Position numbers and translations under genes: made by a program. The notes under the pieces are model-generated. The model worked only from the letters and a program-made list of their open reading frames with translations. It ran no database searches and was not told the origin of the DNA. A stretch of 64,000 nt of DNA, taken from Mariannaea sp. PMI_226. Taxonomy: Eukaryota; Ascomycota; Sordariomycetes; Hypocreales; Nectriaceae. Positions 1 to 9,769 of this stretch are shown here, one piece after another; within the stretch, counting starts at the first letter, position 1; every line of letters starts with the position of its first letter. The stretch lies in the NCBI GenBank assembly GCA_024336345.1, contig JANFOG010000019.1:310001-374000 (forward strand), given 5' to 3'.

Positions 1-1211
1 ACTGTTGTCCTTGTGATCGCAGAGGAGCACTGTTCTGATCACGTTTGGCCGCAGCGCTCATAGCAGTTCGGTGGACGTCGAGAGTGTTGGCGTAGCTTCG
101 CCGCTGGCGAGCTAAGCAAAAAGTTGAGAATTCCGGCTGGGGGCAGGGAACATAGAGCCGCTGCCGCCCGGTGTCAAGCCTGTCCTGAGAGAGGACTCGT
201 GGGGTGTAGGGGAACCGCCACGAAGGTGATGGGTATCGCCAACGTAATCAGTGGCCTGACCAGAGAGCATCGCTGGGCTCAGAGGCTCGATCCGCGAGTT
301 GGAAGTTTCGACAAGTCAATAGCGCACGGCGCACAGCATACATACGCATACGGCTTTCGAACTTCGTCTCGCAGTTGCGGGAAAATGCGTTGCTAAGAGG
401 TTTTTTTTTTTTTTTTGGGAAGAGGGGGGGGGGGGGGGGCGGTTTGCAGGCGCAGAAAGTCTGTCTGGTATGTTCAGTACTCGACACCTGAAGTCAAGGA
501 GCAGAGGGCGAGAACGCACAAAAACGATGCGAGGCACGGCACAGAGAGCGTCAGCTGCAGTGAAAAACAGCGGAAGGAGAAAAAGGAACAGTAACAAAGA
601 CCACTGAGATAGCCTCGTGCTGTGGAGTTGCGGCTTGTGCCTGACAAGATGCGGATGCGCCTCGAAGAGCGACAAAGTGGACGGGATCGCGTTCATAGAG
701 GATTTGTGAAAGGATCAGTTGGGAAAACACGTCAGAGATGACGTTTGGGCACTTCTGCCATTGGGGAGTGAGAAAAAAAGGGGGGGCGACGCGGGTCTAG
801 GTCCCGCTAGAACGGCTGACAAAAACTCCCACTGGCCACTGAGTGATCGCCACACTCTTTCCCCTCCGGAGTGATCGGGGGAGCCAACCAGGTGATGTTC
901 TCTTGTGTACTACGTAGTAGTTCACTTACAACTTGCGGTTCATCATTCCCCTAGAGACGTTTTCGGTTCTGATACAACCCTTGTCGAATACCCAAAAACG
1001 GCCTGCTTGACCGGCTTCATCCATAAAAGCCCCTCAAGCACAGACTGACTACACAGGGCTTGATGGCGGGGAGCTGACCACGTACAGCAACTGGCAACAA
1101 GTTTTGATCCAAACCTCTGTAACTAGCGGGGCCCCCCACAGGGAAATTAGACTCGATTTTCAACGCTGCTTACCCCCCTATTTTCCTTCCTTCAACACAC
1201 AACACCACAAA
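1..1211. other. Gene-free leading stretch with T and G homopolymers
   Basis: I see no supportable gene here. A run of 16 T (401-416) is followed closely by a run of 16 G (424-439). The short open frames overlapping them have no recognisable domain. The homopolymers could mark the end of an old retroposed sequence or be assembly-sensitive sites. Confidence 0.5.
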
Positions 1212-1400
1212 ATGGGCCGCCGTGGGCCAGAGCTATCACCTCAATTACGGTCTCGAATTTGTGAGCTTCGAAGCTATGGTCTTTCGCATAGCCGGATTAA
1301 AGCCCAAGAAGCCCTACATCCAGAGGTCCCTCTTGGAACCATTAAATCAACCTTACGGCTCGAAAAACAACGCTGAGATAATCAAAGCAAGCCACGGTGG
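1212..1400 (+). pseudogene. Tc1/mariner-type transposase, N-terminal fragment
   Basis: The frame opens at ATG 1212 (MGRRGPELSPQLRSRICELR) and encodes a helix-turn-helix DNA-binding start typical of fungal Tc1/mariner transposases. The residues around RIKAQEALHPEVPLGTIKST match the second part of that domain. Only about 55 codons survive. The frame stops at 1374-1376 and all similarity ends near 1400, where a LINE-like tail begins. The DDE catalytic domain is absent, so this is a dead, truncated copy. It differs from the other Tc1-type pseudogene near 24-25 kb. Confidence 0.6.
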
Positions 1401-1405
1401 CGACT

Positions 1406-1480
1406 GATGAATGAATGAATGAAATTTATTACGCCCGGGAGGACTAAGCCTCATAGGGCCATGACGCTAACCTATTTTCA
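1406..1480 (-). mobile_element. LINE-like 3' end with (ATGA)n tail
   Basis: Read on the minus strand, GGGCGTAATAAATTT is followed by four CATT units (1406-1423), with an AATAAA-like signal just upstream. The same block, TTTATTACGCCC on the plus strand, recurs at 8191-8202 next to a different short tandem repeat. A conserved 3' end plus a variable microsatellite tail is how non-LTR retrotransposon insertions usually end. I cannot identify coding sequence of this copy, so the length of the body is unknown. Confidence 0.5.
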
Positions 1481-1746
1481 GTTCTAACGATTGATTGAGA
1501 TCACCCAAAAGCCCCACATTATTCCTCGTCCACTGATTGGTCTCGCCTCGCTTGACTCTGATGTGACACGCCTGCTTGAAGGCCAAATTCTCCAAGTGTT
1601 CAGCATCCTATCTTGTTCCCAGCTGGCATCTATCCCATGATATCGTGCGACGAGCCCCAGAAAAACACGCTCTGGCTCGGCCGACATGGCGGCACCGCCC
1701 CCGAGCCGGATCAACGAAATTCATATGGATCAACTATTTTCCGTGA

Positions 1747-1843
1747 TATTCCATACGTATGGAATACTCGCAGGCTGTATGGAATATGGATTAACTGTAT
1801 GGAATATTTGTATTCCATACAACTAATCCATACGGGTATGGAT
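1747..1843. repeat. Palindromic GTATGGAATA repeat cluster, 20-bp period
   Basis: A perfect 20-bp palindrome lies at 1747-1766 (TATTCCATAC then GTATGGAATA). The same ten-mer recurs at 1777 and 1797, exactly 20 bp apart, its complement at 1811, and a related inverted pair at 1826-1833 and 1836-1843. Such clusters resemble the subterminal binding sites of hAT elements. A broken hAT transposase gene begins 340 bp to the right, so this may be its right end. Confidence 0.6.
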
Positions 1844-2182
1844 AGAAAGCCTGTCTTGGAGGCGCCAGTATGAGCGAGGCCAATCGCGCGGCCCGGGTGA
1901 GCCGGGCGAGCCGGTTGAGCCGGGCATCTTTGCAGTTCATGGTGGTCAGCTCTGATGAACGATGCACTTCACCCAATTTCTTATTGGCTAGCTCCTTCCT
2001 AGGTTCGCGACGGAACACATCGCGCCTCGGCATAAAAATGCACATGGGGCATCAGTGGGTAAGCCATTTATAAGTAAGGTAAGCTTTATCCAAGGCTTTT
2101 TCTCTTCTTATAGGGAGCTCATTTGATATCATGGTCTAGATTCGTAGATGTCGCGGCGTGAAAATAGAAGGTTGCGTTATAA

Positions 2183-4497
2183 CTAGGTATACGAGGACAA
2201 AGGAGATGCCCCGGGAGAATCGTCAACTGCTTGATTCTGAAGAGTCAGCCCTCGTTTGCTGTTACGCCAGGCTGTAAACCTATTCCCTGAGGATTTAAGA
2301 CGTTTACTTGCAGGTAATCCAGAGTCTTGATCCTCAGCAGATAAGTCCTTGTATTCGCGTTCCCACAGATCCTGAATAATCGCCTGAGCTTTGACAATCC
2401 ACATGCGCCGCGTAACATCATCACCCCAGAGATTGTCGAATAATGCCCAGCGGTAAGCAGGATGGAAAGCCGCCGCACCGTAGATCACAGGACTATCGTT
2501 GAGGTATTGATAATACTCATCGAGCTTTATCCAACCTAGGTTTATATTAACGGCGAGATGCCCGGAGTCAGGGAGGCCAACGGCAATTTTGTTTTGCGGA
2601 TTCGAGGGACTCGAGAAGATATTCGTACGCGTGAAGAAGATCCCAGCTTGTACCTTCGAGTTGTGGCTTGGTTAGCCATACCAAATTCCAGACTGACTCG
2701 ATCCAGCCAGGACTTACCGGATAATGGGGGCTCAACCTCATCTCCTTGACCTTACCTTTGGTGTTTTCCCTGTCCATCACCCTCCAAGGCTTTGACTACT
2801 AGCTGAAAGTCTAGTAGTATATCGCGGAGCGCCTGCAGCACACGCCAGTCGCCGCTTGAAATCCGGTTCTCTTCCTTCAAAAAGAACGGCATCCTGGCTC
2901 CCTTCCTAACGGAGCCACTTTTCGTAAGATTCGCCTTGTTCCACTCACTCAACGCTCGTTGGATGAAAGGTTCGTAAAACGGCTGCAAAACAAGAGCTCG
3001 GTCGATCATGGCTAGCTGCGAAAGCCAACGGGTAGCGTTATCTAATACAACGCCAACAGGATCATGGTTTTGGATCGCTGGATCGTCGGATAGCTGGGAT
3101 TCGACCTGCTGGACTTTCTTAAGGATATCGGTCCAGATATTGGATCTGTTAACCTCCTGCAATGCAGTTAAAATAAGCCCGAATAAGAAGGTTAGAAAAC
3201 AAAATATAGTAAAAATGAGAACAAAATCGGCTTACCACAGCGAAGTTATGCCATTACCCACTGGACCCCTTTTGCGCCACTGCTCATGTTCCCTCGCCGC
3301 CGTAAATTGGCCATCGTAGATCTGTTGCTGAAACGCGTCTGGATCTTGGCCAAATAGCATGTGTTTCACCACGATATTGACAACATGGCCAATGCACCGA
3401 ACCCAGCGCTTCTTCCAGTCAAATCCTAGCTCACGTCCCAGCTCTTCCATGGTTGTTTTGTTATTCGAGGCATTATCCAGCGTAAAGTAGCCCAGCCTAT
3501 CCCCAATCTCGAACTCCCGGACGATGTCGAAAATCTGCCCAGCGATGTTCTCGCCTATGTGCCGGTCTAGTAGCTCTGGAAGGCCGAGAACGCACTACCG
3601 AGGCCTGTTATCCAAATTCCTGAATACACAAGTAACGCCGTAAGAGCATGCCTGTTCCCGGATCGCCATCCGTCAAACTGGATATGGATTTGGCCTGGGC
3701 TCTTCCGAAGCGTCTCTCGTACGGCCAATTTATTCGCGTTGAACTCTCTTTTGGCGATCGCGCGCACCGTTACATCGGATATGTGAGCTTCTATAATGGA
3801 AACAGAAGGGTTGAGATATTCGAAGACCGCTCGCAGATCAGGATCTTTCGCGGTGGTGAACGATCAATTCGTGTTGACGATCCAGTTTACGATCATCTGT
3901 TGAAACACGGCTTTATTAAACCGCTTGATCAGTAGATTCGTTATTTCTTGATCTCGTGGGGTCTCTGGATTCAATCGCAGTAACGTAGCAATTGAGCGGG
4001 CAGGTGTTGCAACTGGAGATTTCAGGGCCTGCCTTTATACCTGAAGGATCCATTATGCCGTTGTGATCCCTGAACAAGTGGCTCTCGGCGTTCTGCAAGC
4101 CCTTATAGTTGTAATTCTTCGGCCTCGGATCCTTCCATTTGAGACACAGACAACAGACCCAGCGGCATTCCTTCGTTGCGATATTCTGAATGTCGTATCC
4201 AAACCGGTAGACCCATTGACGCGTTTGGCCCTCTCTTTCGGATAAAGTCCAACCTCTGAACAAGCGAAATAGACGTTGTTCGTCTTCTTTTGTTCGTTCT
4301 GGGATCGCCGCCGTCGGTTTCCCTTGCGCAGAGGGCTCGAGAGTAGGGAGCCGAGATTGAGACTGATAGTCGGCCATCGTGATCCGATATTTTGCATCCG
4401 AAGATTTGTCGCCATGTGGTGAAAATGAGCCAAGGTAGTCAAACGCAGTAGCATTGTCTGACAAATAAAGTCCACATAGTCGAAGGTATAGCAGCAT
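2183..4497 (-). pseudogene. hAT transposase, multiply frameshifted
   Basis: Fragments in successive frames follow the order of a fungal (restless-like) hAT transposase. They start near ATG 4377 (MADYQSQSRLPTLE). A BED-type zinc finger has the pattern CCLC then HLFRDH. Next come QFDGWRSGNRHA with the first catalytic Asp (near 3680), a LDNASNN block (near 3470), RCIGHVVNIVVKHMLFG (near 3390), the LDNATRW motif (near 3040) and AAFHPAYRW (near 2470). Frame changes between fragments show it is not functional. The C-terminal hATC dimerisation region is not visible, so the copy is also truncated. It may be bounded by the repeat cluster at 1.75 kb and by inverted CCATATG/CCATGG motifs near 4.8 kb. 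Confidence 0.8.
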
Positions 4498-4639
4498 CAG
4501 CCAACTGATGAGAATTGTCTGAGGAATGCGTTCTCCATGAGTAAATGCACGGGGTCGTGCAGCTCTTTATTCTGCCAGCCAGGCAGCTGCGGTCGCGAGC
4601 AGAATCATAGGAGACAGCTGAACAGCCATTCCGGGTAGC

Positions 4640-6322
4640 TTGATAGATCATAGGGGACCGGCACGCGTTGTCTTAGATCTAGCATATTAGTTAGTAAATA
4701 CTTCAAACTCAACTTATTAACTAGGGGTTCTGTAGTATTTGTAAACCTCCGCTAAAACTAAGGAATATCCACTGCATTCCACAATTTCCATATGTGGGCG
4801 GCTCCCATGGAATGGTAGTAATTCCACAACAGGGTCTGATGGATTGGAATGTATTTGATATGGATCCACATGTGAATACATATGTGGGTTTTCGTGGAGT
4901 GGCTTTGAACCCTGTTTGGTAGAAGTGTAGGGTAATAAAGGTTTAGGAAAGATATATAAAGGGAGAAGCTATAGGATTAAGAGCAGTATAAGGAAATGGG
5001 GGCTATATAAACCCCAATTTCGCTTATCTTTTCTTATATTAGAAGAGATGAGACTAGCCTTTTTGTGTAATGGGCTACTGTGAAACAATGTGCTAATAAG
5101 TAGCTATAAGCTTGATGGTAAGTAAACAAAAGGTGGGGTTTAATAGTAGCTATAGAGGAGGTAGATGTAAGTTAAAAGGGTAAGAGTTAGGTAGGAGATG
5201 GATATGAAAGGCGGGGGTAGGTATAAGTTTAGGGTTAACCCTAGGCCTAGGTTTTCGGTTGATCTGAGTAGTTAAGGGCAAAAGTGAAGTAATAAGTTAT
5301 AAGTATGAAAGTGGAGATAAGGGGGAGTTAAAGGAAGAGGGGCTAGGTAGAGTGGTTAATGGATTAAGAGAGAGGTGGGTAGAGTTCAACAGTAACCGTA
5401 ACCCTAACCCAAAGGGCGGGTTTTCGTTTGAGGAGGGCAGTTATAAGCGAAGTTGTAGTTATAGTTATAAGTAATAATGAAAGTTAAAGGATAGAGTGAT
5501 TGCGGTAGGGGAAGTGTGTAGTGTAAAGTCAAAGGGTTTGGAGGGAGAGTAGTAGCAAGTGTCAGTGTAACCCTACGTCTTAACCCTAAGGCTAAGGGTG
5601 TTTTGGGTTAGGGGTAAAGGTTGAGCAAGAGTGAAGTGAGGGTTGTGAGAGAGAAGACTGGCCCTGGCCCTAACGTGAGGGTTGCCGCCGGGGTTAGTTA
5701 GAGTGTTTTAGAGTTGGGCTGACCTCTGACGTTAGGGTTGTCGCGAAGCGAGGTTGGGTCGCAAGACTAAGCGCTGACGTTAGAGTTGGCGCGAAGGCGC
5801 TACATCCCTATCGTTGGTCCCTTTTTACATAAAAAAGGGAATTGGTGCCCTTTAATTGGTCAGTATCCATGTAAATCATTCTCACGAGAAAATGGTCTTG
5901 TTCCCAGTAACACCGCTTCTATTTTTTCATTCAAAATGGTTATCCCTGTAAGCTCCTTTTTTACATCAAAAGGGATTTGTAACTAGCAGCCCCTATTCTA
6001 TCTTTTCAGTAAAATTAGTGGCGCCGACTTTGCTTTTTCTCAACTCCAACTTTCTAATATGGGTGGCTCAGCAGACTAGACTATACCATATTCAGAGGAA
6101 GTCATCCTCCTAATTCATAATATGAGAATATTAAGAATGCCAAAAGAATAATAATATAAGCAACCAGCTTAATAGATCTCTCTATTAATCATTTACTACT
6201 ATTATCTTTTGTATAATCTACTAGAATTACTTATTAAGGTAGATATATTATTCAAAAGATGCCACTTCGGAGATTTCACCCTAGTCCATTTCAAGGTATT
6301 GAACAAAGTCAAACAACTCCTT
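4640..6322. other. AT-rich gene-free stretch with telomere-like repeats
   Basis: No gene is seen. The left part holds inverted motifs around CCATATGTGG and CCCATGGAATGG (4785-4830), possibly the outer end of the hAT element. The middle (about 5220-5800) has scattered TTAGGG/CCCTAA-type words, described separately. The right part (5800-6260) is AT-rich without repeats I can name. Confidence 0.5.
5225..5800. repeat. Degenerate interstitial telomere-like repeats
   Basis: CCCTAA/TTAGGG words recur in both orientations: AGGGTTAACCCTAGGCCTAG near 5231, CCGTAACCCTAACCC near 5396, TAACCCTAAGGCTAAGGG near 5581, GCCCTAACGTGAGGGTTG near 5667. A longer unit (GACGTTAGGGTTGTCGCGAAG) near 5728 returns in altered form near 5775. 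Fungal telomeres are usually TTAGGG repeats, so this may be subtelomeric DNA or the scar of an internalised chromosome end. Confidence 0.5.
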
Positions 6323-6589
6323 TGTCACGGCCTGATCACTTGCAGGTCACGTGCCTAAGTTACCCCACAATTTTCGACCAATCAGGACACGAGCGACAAA
6401 GCGATCTCGAGCGACGGAGCGACGCTCATCGCTCCATCGCCCATTACCGCTCCCAACGATCCTTCACAGACCCCTTCATCTTAGATAGTATATAAATCAC
6501 AGTCACTACCATTAGATAGCCTACTTAGCTACTCAGCTTTCAATACAACTTGGTTACCACAATCTACTTGTGCATTACCAGACGTAACA
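6323..6589. mobile_element. LTR-like repeat, copy 1
   Basis: The block starts TGTCACGG and ends GACGTAACA, so it has TG...CA termini and is about 267 bp. Its second half, from TATATAAATCACAGTCA to GACGTAACA, recurs almost identically at 29709-29808. A shared leader with CCTATTGCGACCTGG and ACCGATCAGACCGTTAC follows both copies about 75 bp downstream. This fits LTR plus untranslated leader of an LTR retrotransposon. TATATAAA at 6489 could be its TATA box. No gag or pol reading frame is recognisable. Confidence 0.55.
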
Positions 6590-7047
6590 CCCAGTGACAC
6601 GCCTGTCAACGCCCAAAGCAACCGTACTTGAAGTATCCTTGATACTCTCCGCCAACATAAACCTATTGCGACCTGGTTTATCCCTTGGGAACCGATCAGA
6701 CCGTTACATCCTTGGCTACAACATACAGGTTGGCCTCAGTTATTCCACAATCAATCGCTCACTATCATTGCTGCATCAGCAAAACAACCTAAACCAGGGT
6801 GGAATGAAGACTATATCTTAGGGATACGGCAGGACACTCAGGTCCAGAGCTCATCTGTAGTCGAGGCTCAGATCCGAGTAATACTCCGTGGTGTTGACCT
6901 TATGGTTGATCGAGCCAAGTTCACGCTAGCTAAAACGTCATATAGATCTCGGTGCTGGCTGAATACTCGCATGGTGGAGTCCTTCGCCAACTGATTCGTC
7001 GCTCACTCCTTGTTTTTGCATCCACCCATATGCTAGAGTAGCTACAT
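6590..7047. other. Presumed retroelement leader, no gene
   Basis: The first 120 bp match the stretch after the second LTR copy at 29.8 kb. Beyond that I see no domain. A 75-codon open frame at 6594-6821 overlaps the shared leader and has no recognisable product. Confidence 0.35.
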
Positions 7048-7368
7048 CTACGCAGAGCTCAACTGTACTTTCCACAGGGTGCCAATAACATGCTGAAATC
7101 CGGCATCCTGACAGGCTGCAATCAAATGCAGCCCTTCGTCGACGAGCTCATCGTACACAATTTGCCTAGTTCCGCAGGCTGAAAGATAGGCAAAAGACGG
7201 TGCGTGGCCACGAATATTTGTCTCAGGGAGACTTGCTACCTCTAGTTGCCCGTCTCTCAGAACCAGAGAATCGTGAATATAGCGCTCCGCTACAGGACTT
7301 TGCACAGTAGACATAGCGAGAGAATGTTTTCGAAATAACGGTGAGAGGATGGATATAAACTCTCGCAT
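7048..7368 (-). pseudogene. CHAT-domain (caspase-like) protein remnant
   Basis: The minus-strand frame of 106 residues contains FAYLSACGTRQI, then DEGLHLIAACQDAGF and HVIGTLW. This is the C-terminal half of a CHAT domain, a caspase-fold peptidase found at the end of fungal TPR proteins and NLR-like proteins. The Cys of SAC is the presumed catalytic cysteine. The upstream half with the catalytic His-Gly pair and any TPR or NACHT part is missing. The frame breaks just after GTLWKV, so the domain lacks its last strand. Nearby DNA is mobile-element debris, so this is most likely a gene relic. Confidence 0.65.
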
Positions 7369-8170
7369 TTGATATACATAGGCAGAATAGATGAGGCTCT
7401 CTTTTTCTTCATTCTTACGGTAATAAGGGCTAGCGTATCTGTTTATACTCTTAACTACATTCTTTTTTGTAAAAACTATGTGTTCATACTAATGCGTTAT
7501 AGGAGATTCAGCAAACACATTTACAATTACGAAAGTTATATAGTACTTTATTTTACGCATTAGCGACGCATTCTGACAGGGTAGACGCTGGTCTTTCTGA
7601 CGCTGTGGTATTGTCCACCCTACATTTCTTATCATATCCGGGGTTAGAGACCGCCATAAGGCAGAATCATGGGCTTGGATTTCATTTTACCACGGGGCTC
7701 CCAAGATCGGTTGGGCTTAGAGGAGGGGAGTTGGCTAATGGGAGTTCCTTCGTGATGCGTTGAGTTGGTTTGTAGAAAATTCATCTCTTCGCTGCGTCAT
7801 ACCCTGCGTTTTTAGCAGGCGTATCCTCCGTTTGTCACTAACGAAACTTGAATGACGCCCAGTGCAAGGGCTAGAGTGTATGGATTTAGCATTTAAACCC
7901 CGTGAGCCCCAGGCATGAGCTGGTGTGCACGGAACTTTCCATATGCACGATTTAGGCAGTAAGCTATCACTTATCTGGCTTTGGAATGGCCGTTTTCGAA
8001 GTTTTGTGCATATAATGCGAAGCCCAACACCTCTAGCCTGGTCTGCAGCGTCCCGATTCGCTTTCTCATTGGTCGGGGAGCCACACGTTCGGTTACCGGT
8101 ATCTACGGCACAGTACAAGTGTCCGTGCTTCAGGAAACAGGTAAGTTATTTCTTTTGGTTGTTCTAGCTA
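7369..8170. other. Gene-free stretch
   Basis: No recognisable gene. Overlapping open frames around 7735-8118 on both strands show no domain. The AT-rich first 200 bp could encode a 64-residue hydrophobic frame (7369-7563) that I do not believe is real. Confidence 0.4.
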
Positions 8171-8171
8171 A

Positions 8172-8260
8172 ACAATACAATACAATACAATTTATTACGC
8201 CCAATCTATATACATATACAGATGTAGTCTGTAGGCCCATAACCAAATGAGGCGCGGACC
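8172..8260 (-). mobile_element. LINE-like 3' end with (AATAC)n tail
   Basis: The minus strand reads GGGCGTAATAAATTG followed by about four GTATT units (8172-8190). The conserved block is the same as at 1423-1436, but the tandem tail has a different unit. This supports a real element family rather than chance. The element body would lie at higher coordinates; I could not identify reverse transcriptase sequence there. Confidence 0.5.
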
Positions 8261-9769
8261 GGGGATGTCTGCCCACAAAACTAGCTTCCCGCAGGACGAC
8301 CAAGCTTAATTACCCGTTAGAAAATCCTCGAGACTCGAGGGGACACGCCCGAGGGTAACATCCAAGGAGACTGTCCACTCTGTGGGGCAAAACTCCAAAG
8401 AATTAACTTATCCAGAACGCATAGGCTTAATCGTCTGCGATTCCCTCCTGTACCTGTCCCGCCTGGTATTTCGGCAAAATCCGCATAACTAGGCGTGTGA
8501 TACAGCTAGTGGCTGCAGGACGGATGAGAATCAGACGTGTTGACCCTGGTTCACGCAAGCTGTTACGCCTCTGGAAATCCCACAGGGCTGTCCAGGCTTG
8601 TTCTTAAAAAGGAAAAAGAGTACAGATTGGAACTAGTAGCGGACCGCTTTGACCTGTCAAGAGGGAGAAAGACCACAGCGCGACAGAATCAAACTTTCAG
8701 TCATATATCACAGAGCCGGTGGCTCAGCTCGTGCGACGTTGGGAATCATTCAAGGCTACGAGAGCATGACGACATTATCGGTCGATGAGCGCTAGTATAC
8801 CGATGCTCTTTTTCGGGCTCAAGCTTGTGAGCCCCGTCAAGTACCTATTATGACAGAGCGACCTTCATGAGAAATAGAAACTGCTACATCTCTGGCTGGT
8901 GTTAAGACCAGCCCTGGATACATAGCGCCCGGCAGTGAGTTCGGCTATCATCTAAGCGCGACGAGGTTGCCAAGCGCCAGGTGCAGTTGAGCGCCAGATG
9001 AATTAAGCTGGCACAACAAACAATACCATGGGGTCTGAGGTGAATGAGAAAACGTGGCTTCAAGTCCGACCACTAAAAAGACCATCAAGAGTTAGCGCTT
9101 CGACCATGTTCTCAGTCTAACCTCTGAAAGTAACATCTCGAGCGGCTGGCTGCGTGAATACCACGGTCTCCGCGGGGAGCTTTCCTTCCGACTCAACGAT
9201 GATTTCCCCCTTTGTCCTCGGTGGCTCCCCGGGTGCTTGCTGAGTTGTTACACTGCAGCGTGAATAAATTACACGGGCTTCTTCACACCGTTGACGAGCC
9301 CACCAATAACCCGAAGTCATTGGCTCACGACTAGGGCAAGGAGGAGAGATTCTCTCTGCAATGGAGACCATGCCCGCGTGGCATGTGGGAAAATCTCAAT
9401 TCTGTCGGGGAAATTCTGGAACCGGCCTCGTCGCCATGATGGTGACGTTTTTACTCGCCTTTTGTGCAGTCTCGAGCCATCTGTCCATGCATGAAGGGGA
9501 GCTGAGGCCGCCTCCGACAAGCATGATAGCGTGACCAACTTCCGGGACTAGGGGTTTGGCAAGCCAGGGGAGCAGCATTGGTGATGTTCAAGACTGTCAG
9601 ACCTCTAGGACCCCATAACCAAATACATAGATATACGCCCTCATCTCCGTTTCCGCTTCCAGGCCACATAATTTGACAATTTGACCAAGTTCATTGCCTA
9701 TATCTTCTCTTTCAGAGAACTCTCGTTATCTTCTTGATTTCCGCTTCCCGTATTTCTTCACCCGCAAAT
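8260..9769. other. Gene-free stretch upstream of the 7TM-RGS gene
   Basis: No recognisable gene. A short plus-strand frame near 8365 contains CPLCGAK, which could be one half of a zinc ribbon, but it runs into stops. The last few hundred bases presumably hold the promoter of the gene starting at 9770; I see no firm TATA box. Confidence 0.4.
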
